Shown one piece after another: positions 1 through 13,502 of a DNA stretch of 64,000 nucleotides. The stretch's first letter is position 1. The number at the start of each line of letters is the position of its first letter. The translations under genes were made by a program, and so were the position numbers. Source of the stretch: Glandiceps talaboti (lineage: Eukaryota; Hemichordata; Enteropneusta; Spengelidae); contig NC_135549.1 of the NCBI RefSeq assembly GCF_964340395.1, positions 13,252,342 through 13,316,341 on the forward strand. Reading direction: 5' to 3'. The notes beneath the pieces are model-generated. The model saw only the letters and a program-made list of their open reading frames with translations, had not been told where the DNA came from and searched no databases.

Positions 1-543
1 AGCTAACAAGCATGTCAACTGGTAGATTCTGTGTGCCGTACGCGGCGTCCTGGTGTGTACCTTTGTTTCTATTCCTGCAAGGCAAGTGAGAAGTCGTACT
101 AATTACCCTATTATGGGGACATGGGTTCGAATAGTAAACGTGTTACTTTTCTTTCTTCGATTTAATTTAATTCATACATTATTTGGATGAGTTTCATCTG
201 TATATAGCTCTTTGATACATACATACATACATACATACATACATACATACATACATACATACATACATACATACATACATACATACATACATACACACAT
301 ACATACATACATATATATATATGCTGGTGAGTGTGATGGTTGGGTGGACGTAGGTTAATAATGTATCTCAAAATGACAATGATTGCAATTATATTCGACA
401 TCATAGGCGGTGGTCGGTTCAAGCCTTAGATTCGTCACTTTCGTTCACACAATTCGCTTTATTTCTTGTTTTATTCTTTCTTAAACATTTTTTGTAAAAT
501 TAAATAATGATTTTAATGATTTTAGCTATCTTTTATGTTACAG
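1..543. other. Intronic or upstream sequence with a CATA microsatellite
   Basis: No exon is recognised. It is probably intron of the SLC22-type gene. A (CATA)n tract occupies about 212-312, followed by (TA)n. Nothing else is supported. Confidence 0.5.
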
Positions 544-3500
544 TTTAGTTACAGAATCGCCAATGTGGTTGATGCAGAAACACAAATACGACAAATGCTT
601 GAAAGTCTTAAAGCGGTTTGCCAGGTTTAATAAGACCACGATACCAGATAACTTTTTTGAAGACGAAAAGAAACTGCACTTAGAATCTAAATCAGAAGTC
701 AGCGTGAAAGTTCCAAAGGTTTGACAAATGTATACTCGTTGCAAAAATATATCCCCTTAATTGAAATTCATTTCAATAATCATACTTTTCCACTCCAATT
801 TTTTATAATAGTAATTGAAAAATGTATCGTCATTATTTCAAAAGTGTACCCACCTCATTTTAATCATTGAAAAAAGAATCCGTCCAATTGTAATATTTTT
901 TGAAAATATAATGTAACAGTTATATATACATGTACTTATTATAAAGAATATATACACCGTCTAATTTCAATACACTTAGACAGGCATCCCCCTTCAATTG
1001 TACTACTCTACTCATTGAAAAAAGTACCATTCAATTTTTACTTTTAAATATATTTCTGCAAGATTTTAGTGTAGTAGATCGATGACGGCATTGAAAATTA
1101 TTTTTTACGAAAGCTCGACAAATGAGAGAACACATGTTTTTTACCCTCGTGTGAGTTTCCCACACTAGCAGAGATTAACATAACAATAACTGAGACCCAT
1201 TCTCAGATCTGACACGTAACGTGTCTAAAACACACATTCCCGTCAAGAAGAGAGCATTTTGATATAATTGATAAATCAAATTACAACTTCTGGATAATAC
1301 CAAACCTGATTTCAAATCACAAACCAATATCTCAGCCGACTATACTGATAAACCCTACAACATTTAATTTAATTTAATTTCAGGAACGTCAACATACACT
1401 AATTGATCTACTAAAACCTCCACGCTTAAGACTCAGGACATTATTGATGTGTTTTAACTGGTAAGTTGATCTATATAGAAGTAAATACAAAGACGAGAGA
1501 TGATTCGGCAAAATATAAGAACAATATGTTGTCTACCTTTGCCTGATTTGTAACCACACAAAATTAAAAAAAAACAAAGAGAAAAACAAGTTAGTGTACT
1601 GTGCGTCCTTCAGCTCAGATGTGCCGATATTTGACCCTGCAGATAATGAACTAAACATCGTAACTAAGATTGGCAATATCTATCAATGATTAAGATAAGA
1701 TATATCTAGAGATAAAAACAAATAAAATTAATTTCCGGTACAGTTTTTATCCAAATGAAACTTAGACGCTGAAATCGGGACCTATGAATTGATAAATGCG
1801 AGAGTGTCGTTTACTGATGATTTTGCCACGGGTCTTATCATGATCAACATAATATGACCACTTGGGCAAATAGTACTGAGCAAACCATGCTCAGGTACAT
1901 GTTATCGTCGGGGGGGGGGGGGGCACGTCAAAACATCATACGAATCCTGCTGCTACAAATGTACCAATCTCTATACTAGTCTATGAGGGGGGGGGAGTCA
2001 ACAAAACAATGTGGGGTTTATGTAGAAATTGTATCCAGTACATGAAACCTGATTAGTTTATCTTGGCGTCAATATGCTTGAATGGTTAGCGTGGTCAGCT
2101 TAGAATCTACAGGTTGCATGTTTGCGCCTCGCCACTGTCAGGATGGCTAAAGTCCTATACAAGATTTCACTATTGTGTCCTCATCAACTCAGCTGTATAA
2201 GGGAACCTGATAGGTTACAATGTGAATATGTTTACAGAGGCTGCAATGTGCTGTGTACTCCCCAGAGAGTAAACTTATAGGACAGTTGTGCCGCAATAGG
2301 TCTGTACGAAAGTGATAAATGTAGCACAGTGTGAGCACAGTTTGAGAAAGGGAATTAACAAAAAAGTAACATTATGATATTGTCATTCCATGACAACGAA
2401 TGCCGAAATGCGTTCACTGTTTTCCATTTCCTGGGACAATTTCAAAGAGAAGTTTTTAATTCCCCTTCTCTTGAATTATAACTCTGAGGAGCTCCTTTGA
2501 CACAGCAGCTGTTTTTTTGTCTTTCCAGGTTTTCATGTAGTTTCGTGTACTACGGCATTTCTCTAAACACTGATCAGTTAGGTGAAAATCCATACACAAC
2601 GTTTATTTTGGCTGGCTTTGTTGAAATACCCGGACGTTTATTAGCATGGTGGTTGATGGGAGTGATTGGCAGGCGTTGGTCACTGTGTGGATTCTCAATA
2701 ATTGGAGGACTAGCTTTGATACTCAGTGTACCCCCAGGTAAATCTACACCCCCATGCAAGTGGGTGTTCATCGTTGAAATCTACACCACCATGTGCACAT
2801 AATGTGGATATTCGTCGTTGAAATGTACGTACACCACCATGTGGGTGTTCATCATTGCAATCTACACCACCATGTGGTGGGTATTCGTCGTTGAAAACTT
2901 TACCGCCATTACACGGACTGTATAACACTTTTACGTTACTTCAACCTCTGACCACTGCTTTATGAATAATTCATTTGTAATCTTATTGATTTCTATATTT
3001 GTGTGATTCAGTGTTTAATATTATTGTTTATTGTCCATTACTGCTAGCGATTGTACTAGCATATTAGTCACTTCGTAGGTTAGGAAATTATAGCAGAGAC
3101 CACTACAACGAAACTAATAACGGGTTCTTTTTCAGAACTTCCCGAAGTCTCCACTGCGATAGCTTTGGTAGCCAAAATGTGCATCGCAGCAGTTTTCACC
3201 ATTGTGTACGTGTATGGTGCTGAAATTTTTCCAACTGTTGTCAGGTATGACGTCATGCATGTTACCTGTGAAGAAGGAAACTTTTACAATGAAATTCACG
3301 TGACCAGAGTGAAAGGAATAGACACAACTGTGATTTTTAAGATAAGACCCCTGTATATAAACAGTCACACTCTTTGGAAAGTCCAATTCAAACTATCAAC
3401 GCCAAGTGTGGTATCTGACAATAGGAGGTCGTAAAATACAAGATGCCAATATCTAGACTGACTGTTACTAAGCACACTATTTTTATAGACAATGTTACAA

Positions 3501-5174
3501 TACAATGGATTGAACCTTAGACTGAGATTGAACACAAGACATCTATTTTATGACCTGTTATCAGATACCACGCTTGGCTTTGATTGTTTGAATTGGACTT
3601 TCCAAAGAGTATATATCATGTATATAATATTATGTATATCCAAACCAAACCAAATCAAACCCAAAATATAAAATACCACCGCAGTGTTTTCAACGCTTGA
3701 ATTGCAGATATATTCTTTCTAGGAAATGACGCCATTATTGCAAAACATTGCTCGGTTGCCAAAAGTCATCCACATACATGTAATCAAATTAAATGGAACC
3801 TGCAATGCTAAGCCCGTAGTCGTGATGGTCGAAGGGTTGATAGGGGGGGGGGGGAGCAACTTGCTGGTTTGAGCCTCATCTGCATCGATGCCGTTTGTTT
3901 CTGAATGGCTAAAGTCCTTGGGCAAGATTGAACCACGATTATGCCCCAGTCAGCTCAGCTGTATAATTGGGGACCTGGTAGGATAGAGGTTATGGTGTGA
4001 ATGTTTTAATCATATGCACTCATAGAGGCTGCAGTCCACTGTATGCTCCCCAAGGAGTTGAGGATGTTTAAAGACGGTTTGTACTGTTTTAGGTCCGTGC
4101 CAGGGGTAATAATTATAAAGCTCTTTGAGCACAATGTGTGGAGCACATATTCATTTTATTATCAATTATAGTCAATTCAAATACCAAAAAAAAAAATCAT
4201 AATTCTAAATAATAACATACTTTCCTGAATAATTTCGATAGAGATTCACTTCTTTCTTCTCCTTTTTTAAATACAGAAATGCAGGTTTGGGTGTCTCGTC
4301 GATGTCTGCTCGTGTTGGCAGTATTATTTCACCATATGTGGTATTATTGGATGTTTACTGGGCTCCGTTACCCTTTGTTATCATGGGTGGTACATCAGCT
4401 ATTGCTGGACTGACAGCACTCTTTTTGCCAGAAACAAGAAATAAAAAACTCCCAGCAACGATTGAAGATGGAGAAACATTCGGAACGTAAGTGGACATTT
4501 GTTACATAAACAGTCATCAAAACAAATTATCAAACTCAGTGCAAAGGTTCTCCACCGTGGATACAAGGTAAAGTCGAAGACAGATGCAACAAGGGAATAT
4601 GCGTCGTTGTCTTCTGGAGACTATGATTCCGTAGTGTTTCTAATGATTGCTTTCACACCCACTTTCCAGAAACGGAGACAAAAACCCTCTCTCATACCTA
4701 TTGTTTAGATTCTATTAGTGACCATAAATGTCTTCCTGAAACGATAATAGCTTGATCATATACTCTGACCCAGGCCTATGGTCTACTGTTTGGCAGAGCA
4801 GTGTTTGAGACTGGATAAGTCTAGATATGTAATCGCAGATGGCTAGTGATCTCTGGTTCCTGATCCTATTCATTTTGATTGATCTCATATTCCACATGCA
4901 TGTATCACCCATGAAGAATTTGTCTACGCATGTCACGCATTGGTGATATGTAATATTTAAACATCGAAATATAACCATCTAGTTTGCATTCAATCCTTAC
5001 GTTTTTTTCAGGAAATACGACGAGAAGAGGGATGGCGAGGATACTAAAGTGAAAGCAGAAGGACACGAAATGAATTCAAACAATGAACAAAAGGAAATGA
5101 CGAAGGGTGACGGTGGGACAGTCATCGATATATCGATCACAAACCAAGCATTTGAAGAAGACGAAAACCACTGA
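544..5174 (+). CDS. SLC22-type organic cation/anion transporter, 3' six exons (5' end outside window)
   Basis: Exons read as 544-718, 1384-1460, 2529-2737, 3136-3244, 4277-4486 and 5012-5174 (stop TGA 5172-5174), with intron phases that join without a frame break. The first exon starts with the family signature after TM6 (VTESPMWLMQKHKYDKC). The second gives LRLRTLLMCFNW, then FVYYGISLNTDQLG, the MFS loop motif GRRWSLCG, the late signature GAEIFPTVVRNAGLGVSS across an exon junction, and LPETRNKKLP before a hydrophilic tail rich in Lys and Glu. These are typical of SLC22 members (OCT/OCTN/OAT), 12-TM plasma-membrane carriers of organic ions. Only the second half of the carrier is present, about TM7-12. 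Substrate cannot be told from this half. An alternative acceptor at 555 for the first exon would keep ESPMWL and cannot be excluded. The family call is firm; the subfamily is not. Confidence 0.88.
2068..2345 (+). mobile_element. tRNA-derived SINE, copy 1 (SLC22 intron)
   Basis: The head resembles a tRNA: A-box-like GGTTAGCGTGGTC and B-box-like GTTTGCGCC. The body (GGCTAAAGTCC, CAACTCAGCTGTATAA, GAGGCTGCA) is shared with the copy at about 3800-4150 in the same orientation. Confidence 0.7.
2740..2905 (+). repeat. Minisatellite, about 4 copies of a 37-44 bp unit, starting at a 5' splice site
   Basis: Unit core TCTACACCACCATGTG plus TTCATCGTTGAAA. The array begins two bases into the intron after the exon ending at 2737. 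Confidence 0.8.
3369..3610. mobile_element. Foldback (MITE-like) element in SLC22 intron
   Basis: 57-bp arms 3369-3425 and 3554-3610 are inverted copies with a handful of mismatches (start ACTCTTTGGAAAGTCC, end GGACTTTCCAAAGAGT). Confidence 0.8.
3800..4150 (+). mobile_element. tRNA-derived SINE, copy 2 (SLC22 intron)
   Basis: It has A-box-like TAGTCGTGATGG and B-box-like GGTTTGAGCC, split by a poly(G) run. The body GGCTAAAGTCCTTGGGCAAG, CAGTCAGCTCAGCTG and the tail GGTAATAATTATAAAG follow. Homologous to copy 1 but longer at the 3' end. Confidence 0.75.
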
Positions 5175-5381
5175 AGCGATATTCAACATTTTGACCAACT
5201 TTATCATTTACGTCTTGGTTACCTATGAAGGAGTGGTGATTTTCTCAGACATAGTTTGGATAATGGAAGAAATTGTGATCAGAAAACGCGTACTTAAAAA
5301 TAACTACACCATATGATCTAAACAAATGAAGTACATTAAAATACTCAAACTATATAATTTGGGAAATATGGTTCACAAATT

Positions 5382-5382
5382 C

Positions 5383-5445
<63 letters not shown>

Positions 5446-5463
5446 GCAACAACGACGACGACG

Positions 5464-5496
<33 letters not shown>

Positions 5497-5497
5497 C
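5382..5497 (+). repeat. (CAG)n(CAA)n trinucleotide repeat
   Basis: About 115 bp of CAG then CAA triplets, with a short CGA interruption, in the 3' flank of the SLC22 gene. Confidence 0.95.
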
Positions 5498-5520
5498 TAA
5501 TATATAAATAATGCGTTAAT

Positions 5521-5526
5521 AATAAA
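5521..5526 (+). other. Candidate poly(A) signal for the SLC22-type gene
   Basis: AATAAA about 350 nt after the stop codon, just past the CAG/CAA array. Another lies at 5887-5892. Confidence 0.3.
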
Positions 5527-7264
5527 CATAAGGATATCCCAGCATGTACAAGGCCATACTGCGCAATACACCTTCACAGTTCAGGCTTTCGGTGCATAAT
5601 CATAAGAGTTGATAAACCATAAATAACAATATCCAAAGACAAAAAATTGAATATAACCAATGCATGTCTTACATATATGATGATTTTTATTTTTGAAGTC
5701 AGCACCGCTTCCCATAGCTTAATTTCGTTAAAGGGAAGAACGAATTTTCCATTTTTTAATAATGTTTTTCATTCGTATTCTATATTTGTCGTTTATATGT
5801 CATTCTTTGTCGATACAAATTTTCTGAATTTGTTCTTCAGTCAGTGATATTGATCTCTGACTAAATTATATAAAATTCTGATGTTAAATAAAAGAATTTG
5901 ATTTAATTTTCTTACTACTCTTTCTCACTTCTTCTTTACTACATCTTGCAACATTATTCATTAGCAGAAAGCGGTTTGTACCGACATGTTACCTTATAAA
6001 TGAAAGTCGAATAAATACATCTGAAAAGTAAACAAAGAAAATAAAAGGGGGTTAAGTTGCAGGTCGCCCTCTATTGACACAATTGTATCACTATAAACAG
6101 TATGTTCATATTTCACAAACTAGTATATTTCACGTGTTTTCATATATCTTTATCTTAGGGAATCAGCCCTCAAACATCGGCCAACCCCTCCCAGAGGAGG
6201 TCGGTGAGGGCGGAATATCAGGTAGACACAGAACAGGATATTTACTCCTCCAACTCTCACCCGTAACCAAGGTTACATGTACATAATCCAAACCCAAACA
6301 GGTTCAGTTAACGGGTCGATTTTTTAACATCTTTTGAAAAAAGCGAAACAAAAAGTGGCTGTAGTAGTTTCCGTAGAGAGTCTGTGCAATGCTGTCCCAA
6401 ACGAGTTATGATCATGCTAGACAGAATTTCAAATCATTGAACCACAGCTTGATCGTAAAATTAAGCTTACACAAAGTACTTTCTGAAGTGACGGGAATAT
6501 AAGCCTAGACTGATCAGAAGTTAACGTGGACTAAAAAACAAAACAGAAAAAACAGAATATATAAATGTATAACACAACGGGGTATAGGACATAGGCGACA
6601 TCGTGCGCGCCTAGCCTTCTCAATCGAATGTTCGAGAATTCGAACTTCGCGGATTGGGTAGGCCTTATATTCTATAATAGTGATAATGTATAAGCATCGC
6701 AAACAGAATGCATTTATTTGAATATTTTGTCTTCGTGGGGGGGGGGGGGTACTCAATGACATCTATACCCGTTTCGCCAGCGCAGCGTTTTAATACTGTA
6801 TACTCTACCGGAATGAATTTCGCATTTTCATGGTTTTTACGAAATGTTACGTCTTCTTATAACATTGATGTAACTTGTCTACAAATACAAAGTTTAGTTA
6901 TGACGCTATTTTATTTTTTTTCAAGTTGTATTTTCCAACATTAAGCTTACACACTCACACATGATCAGAACTTCAAACCTTTTTGAAGTTTCGGGTAATA
7001 CTAATACAATATTGTTGCCTCATGTCCCTGGTCGAATGTGGTGCACATGGTGTGTGTGGAACTTCGCGCGAGTTCCGAATTTGGTAATAACGTCACATGG
7101 TTTCGAATCCAATTCTTTTTGGAACGATCTGCAGCAAAAATTATATTCGAAAGTAAAATACATACATACACAGTTACACACGTACACACACACACACACA
7201 CATATACTCAAACCTTCGCTTACACCGTCGTCGATGTGACAACCTGTCTTAAAATAAAATAAAA

Positions 7265-9825
7265 ATGGAACCAGGCACAATGAAAAAAACAACAAAGCTA
7301 CAATTCAACATCGATTCTACCATTGATGAGGATTCAACGAAGAAAGAGTCAAAAACCATCGCCGTACCGAAGTCTCTATCCGACATTGCTATGGACATTA
7401 AAGAGAAAGTCTTTGGTGAGTCCTTACTATCGACAGAAAGATTCTGCATAATTTGCGGTTCTTTTACTGGAAGAAGTACAGTAGTACAGAATAATGAAGA
7501 TGCTTAGAATAGACTATGTAGATACATCAATGTGGCTGGCCTTAACACATGTTCTGGGCGTTCATGGCTTGAGTTCGTCACCAAGCAGTTTGTTTAAATG
7601 CGTAACATTTCATTAAGAAACAAAATATAAATGTAAATAGTTATTGCGAAGGCATGACAACACACAACTTACACATAACTATGACCTCGACCTGGTCAGC
7701 TACGATGAAGAGTAGTAACTGTATCACTCACTGAATCTATTCTACTGGATTAGTTGAATTACAAAGGTTGTAATGTTCAACTCAGTAAATAGCAGTTCAA
7801 CTTAGTGTATATCAGTTCAACTCAGTAAATATCAGTTCAACTTAGTGAATAGCAGTTCAACTCAGTAAATAGCAGTTCAACTTAGTGAATATCAGTTCAA
7901 CTTAGTGAATAGCAGTTCAACTTAGTGAATAGCATTAAACTTAGACCTGTCCTGGTCGAAGATCCTCATCAGAATGTTGAGGTCCATAGTTTCAGTTGGA
8001 CCTCCAGGTAGTTTATATCATGATAACACACTTCCCCCATTCCCACACGTGCATTTGATTGAATTGAAATTTTAATAATTAAGTTGCTGTCAGCGTTGAA
8101 AGATGGTTTGGTATGTGGTACATTAGTCCATATATGAATTAATTACAGGTAAACGAACAGCCATGGGTGAATACATTATACCTTCGGGGGGAAAGCCCTT
8201 GACACAACAAGGTAAGTATAGGACACTACTATTCACAAACAATCCATAATGTGAATACGTTGTCTTCATTTTAACTTTACATATGAATTTATAGATTTAT
8301 ATGCCACTTTCAGGTAAAAGAGAGGACGCGTGCATTATCAATTTTAGGGAGCCATTTTATATGTTGGCATATTAGTGTAGGTGCGTTTGCGTGTATTACT
8401 AGTATGAGGGAGAGGGAGAGGGAGAGGGAGAGAGAGAGAGAGAGAGGGGAGGAGAGAGAGGGGGAGAGGGAGGGAGGAAGGGGGGAGGGAGGGAGATATA
8501 CTTTTAAAGCCTGAGAGACTGAAACAATCTATCAACCAAATATGAAACTAGGTGTAACTGGTAATATTTAAGTACATACACCGGTGTCTGGAATCATTTT
8601 ACATGTTCACCATCTGTACGTTATATCTACAAAGCAATTCCACTACCTGGACCGTCTGACTACACACCGAAGACGAAGATAACCTGTCACGAACAACCAC
8701 ACTATTCAATAGCAAGCAGACCTAAATCTTGTAAAAGTAAGTTATGATAAGAAGGTTGATAAACTCATATTTAAAAAACAATTATCTGAACAATGAGAAT
8801 TTGACATCTAAAATATAGTAGATTTCGAACTCTAGCCTCCCATAAAAAGAGTGTGGCAACATTTCACATGAGCACGAACTAGTTTCCTGAGCAGTAATGA
8901 ACAGTTCATCGCAAATCGACCTACATGAAATACTAGTAATACTAGCTACAACTATTCAAATATTTAAAGTAGATTCAAGTAAAAATTCGTCAAGTTGACA
9001 TAGACAGCAATTCTCACCTGCACCCCCTGCCTATCTTGTTTACTCTTAAAGGTTGTCGACACCCGGCAGGGGCTTCTGATTACGACACTAGTAGAGACAT
9101 GAACTGGAACGATAAGTCGTTGACCCTGAAGAGTAAAGGGAAGATGTGTATCTATGACATCAACCGTGAGTAAGAATCTGTAGCCATAATAATCAGTACA
9201 CGTATATGGAATCTCAGACCATTATAGAAACTCTTCTAATACTAATAGTGGTCTGAGGTAGAAGTGACTTAGCTTGAGGAGTAGGCACTCTCCCATGTAC
9301 CTTCACTGATATTATTTTAATACGGTTACCAAAGAAAAAATTGTATTAAACAAGAAACAGTAGTAAATTGATATTGAATGAGATCGTAAAAATGTCATTA
9401 TTTTGTGGTACAAAAGGCGGTTATTGACAAGTTCCTGCTAAATCCACTACAGACTAGGCAGTTTTAGTTGATAGTTTTCGAGTCGTTGTAACCCATCATC
9501 CTTCACGTCATTCAAACTGTTTGCAAACCTTTCCTTCAGCTGAACGTCACCTGACCTGTAGTCTAGGTCCTTGTTACTATAGAGACGAGTACACAGATAC
9601 TGGTAGACATGCCCCTGCTATAAGTATTGCAGCCAGACACATCGACGGTGTTAAAGATGGCCATCCCAACAGTCTTGTACAACCTGTGGATACCCATGGT
9701 AGGTCACGCGATGATGGACATTGTCACAAGTTTTGTATGCGTGTACATTTGCGTTTATATATGATCGCATGTGTATATTTGTATCTGGTGGTGGTGATGG
9801 TGGTGGTGGTGGTGGTGGTGGTGGT

Positions 9826-9892
<67 letters not shown>

Positions 9893-12032
9893 GGGAGGGG
9901 CTGGGGAGAAAATGATCGATGCGAGTGTTTAGAGGGATAGTTTATGACGATGGGCAGTTTTGATGTCATTCCTGAAGTAAGATTCTGCCCGGAATCTACA
10001 CTTTGGCATAATTACTTATATGTAGTTGCTGTATTAGTTTAGACAGTCGGTAAAGAAAAACAGGTGTGACTTTACATGTAACATTTTCTGTATATTCCCG
10101 TCTTGATGCGTTTCGTATTGGCAATACACTACATGTTCCCCTACCAAGTCGAGAAAACTTTAGCCTGGTACTTCTAGTAGAAATTTCAAATTTCTGTGCT
10201 GGTGTTCTGTTCAATGTGAATGAACTCATCTCTATCTTGTCTCTCCTTTTCTTCGGTGTTAAACTTATCACTTTGGTATGTAGTTAGTGGCACATCAAGC
10301 AGACCGGTCTGTCTGTCTGTCTGTCTGTCTGTCTTACAAAGCTAGCATACAACTGTCTAGCCTCATACGGCAAACAGTAAATCATTTGTCATTGATGTTC
10401 GCAGGCTTCAAAACACCAGGGCCAAATTACAGACCGAATTCTGGGTATTGGGGAAGAGGGCCAAAGAAGTCATTTGGTTTGAGCAAGCCAGCAAAGCACG
10501 AGACTCTCGGCCCAGGACCGGCAGGGTATATCGTGAATGGACCGGATAGCAAAGCGGCATATACATTAGCGAAGAGACTACCTGACACCCAGGGACAAGG
10601 ATGGCGCCAAGGTATAGTGACACAAGTTTATTTTGAGTTGTGGATTTAAAAAAAGCATGTTGCATGTTAATAAAGTGCTGAACGGTAGTGCCCCTAGTTA
10701 TCTTTCTGATCATTTCAGTCTAATCAGCAGCAGGCATTCATATCACAATAGATCAAGATTTTTCTCCATTTATATTCCAACCTTCAATAATACTCAGAGT
10801 CAACATTCATTCCGTATATGCGGTGCAAACATTTGGAACAGCCTTCCTCCTTTCTTTGCAACTTTTTAAGAAACGAGTTAAAGATTTTATGTAATGAGAA
10901 ATTATCAGAATTAGGTGAAATAGATGAAAGTGAGTTCGTTTTGCATCATCCTCGGCAAAAGTATCCAGTGATGTATCTGTTTTGTCTTTCCTGCGAATGT
11001 GATGGATGTATTGTATATCCGTATTAGTTTGTGGTCTTCCGAATATTTTTAGCCGAATAAAATCGATCAATCAAATCAAATCACTATCGTGGTCATTCTG
11101 TGTTTGTATCAACAGCAAGTGATCCGTGCACCCCAGGACCAAATGCCTATAATATCGGAACAACGATGGGAAAGGGTGTAGCCATGTCGGTACGCAGTCG
11201 ACAACCTGTGCACCAGAGTAAGTCAAGTATAAATTTGTGTATATTCCACTTTATGCAGTAAGTTGATTGGTGTGAAGAAACGACTGTCCTTGCTTTGACT
11301 GCTACGTTCACTGTTTTACCTTTAAAAAGTAAATTACAGTGAATGTAGCGACCATAACTATTCAAAATTAAAGATCGTTAATAAACTCTTCCTGAAAACT
11401 TTTTCCTGGTATAACCGTTTTTTTCATTTCAATCCCGGGTCATATCATTTTTATCTCAAACTTCCTTATATTCAAGTCTACTCTCATTGAGGCGTGTCTT
11501 TTTTGATACTTAAAACATTTTCCCCCGGCTTTTAATGGTTATTTGACATGTTCTCCTTGTTTAATTTCAGAGATCGTCGGTCCAAGTCCCAATGCTTACA
11601 TGTTACCAGACTCAATTCGTCGAAAACCAACAGCTCTCCTAACACACAAACCATTTGAACTTAAAGGTAAGCCACCATCATTATAGTACCATCAACAGCA
11701 GAACCAGAACCGCCACTATAATACCAGCACCATCTTTATGATCAGCACCACCAGCAGCACTGGCACTAGCAGCAGCAGAAGCAGCAGCAGCAGCATCAGC
11801 AGCACCACCATCAGCACCAGCACCACCAGCACCAGCACCAGCACCAGCACCACCAGCACCACCACCACCACCGATAACACTAACAGCAGCAACACCTCCA
11901 CTACCACCGCTGCCACCATTAGGACCACCACCACCACCACCACCACCAGCACCAGCACCACCACCACCACCGATAACACTAACAGCAGCAACACCTCCAC
12001 TACCACCACTGCCACCATTAGGACCACCACCA

Positions 12033-12064
<32 letters not shown>

Positions 12065-13467
12065 ACCACCACCACCACCGATAACACTAACAGCAGCAAC
12101 ACCTCCACTACCACTGCTACCACCATTAGAACCACCACCCCCCCACCACCACCACCACCACCACCATTACCACCAACGACATGATCATGGACATTAGATC
12201 TACATTTTATTATTAGTGTTAGTAATTAATAAGGAACATATTATTATAATAAATAATTATTGATAATAATCTGTGCAACTTTACCTGTAGAGGAGACAAA
12301 GCCTGGTCCAACAGTCTACCAACTGAATGGAAAGACGTTACGTACAGCACCAATATTTTCTTGTAGAAAACAATGCAAACCGTGTTTTCCTGATATCTTG
12401 AACTACCCTAACGAAGGTAAGTGACATTCTTGTTGCCATGCATGGGTGAATTTAGTACAATGAAATCCTACCAGTACAGTTCATCCTATCTCCATGGTGA
12501 AATAATAGTAATGATAATAAAAATATGTGATTTCTTTTTGAATATTGTAAACCTTCATTTGAATATCATACGTGTGAAAGGATCTATGGTTCAGACCACT
12601 GATATGTGGTCTGAGCTATTGGTAAGATACGTCGTGTCGTTCCAGGTGTTGACCGATGTGGGAGGGCGCACTGTCACGGCGTAGACTAGAATAATACAGG
12701 ATTCCAAATCCCTGTGGAATAGATAACACCTTTCCATTGTTGGCAAAGATTATTATCTAATTGGAGAAATAATTATCCATGATCATAAGCAAGAGGCCAT
12801 ATATGTTTAAAATGTTATGATGGACATAAATGTGATAAATGTAACGCTGCAAAACTGTATTCTAAAAAAATCATAAAATTTGTTTATGCATTCTTTTCTT
12901 TAATTATTTGGACAGTGAAAGAAATATCACCGGCACCAGGCAGCTACCATCGACCAAAGAAATTCACACAAAATGATAACCCGTCTTTTTCAATGGGAAA
13001 AAGAGCGAAGAATTGGAAGAGTAAGTATATATTGGTGTGTTCTCGTGTTTTGTGTTTTTCGAGTTGAAATCATTGAGCAAACATATATAATGCCCTCTGT
13101 GTTACATTTTAAGCATTATTTTGTTTCTATGTATCTTCACTGTAGATGAAGTACCTGGACCCAATCACTATGACATTGCTACACCTCATCGACCTGATGC
13201 CAAGAAAGCGCCAAGTTTCTCTATAACAGGAAAATTTAGACCCATTGAAAGTAAGTTTTCAATGAATGATTTCCATTGAGTAATTAAAGGAACACAGTAT
13301 CAAGAATAGCCTATATGGCAATGCTGTTAATAATAATATGAATGTGTTGTGTGCATGTTAAATATTAAACCAGCCACAGACATGCACACAAAAATCACTG
13401 CGAAGAAAAGCCATGAAAATCAATGATAGTATATTAATATAGTTGTCAAACACACACACACACACAC

Positions 13468-13502
<35 letters not shown>

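Larger units (their letters stand above)
5175..7264. other. Intergenic region between the SLC22-type and SHIPPO genes
   Basis: Contains the SLC22 3' UTR, a CAG/CAA array, a poly(G) run near 6727, the palindrome GTAACCAAGGTTAC at 6263-6276 and a CA tract near 7175-7202. No further gene is recognised. The SHIPPO promoter should lie toward its right end. Confidence 0.6.

Noticed and set aside
1-92. Possible upstream SLC22 exon ending CAAG/GCAAGT
   Set aside because: The reading FCVPYAASWCVPLFLFLQ does not match the SLC22 segment expected before VTESP.
6263-6276. X-box for the SHIPPO gene (GTAACCAAGGTTAC)
   Set aside because: Palindromic, but the half-sites are GTAACC rather than GTTRCC, and it is 1 kb upstream of the start codon; not strong enough to call.
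10633-10869. 78-codon open frame as an independent gene
   Set aside because: It is the decayed 3' end of a LINE reverse-transcriptase protein.
11681-12184. Long open frames on both strands (Gly/Val-rich and Ser/Thr-rich)
   Set aside because: They are translations of a trinucleotide array; no homology, and all frames are open.
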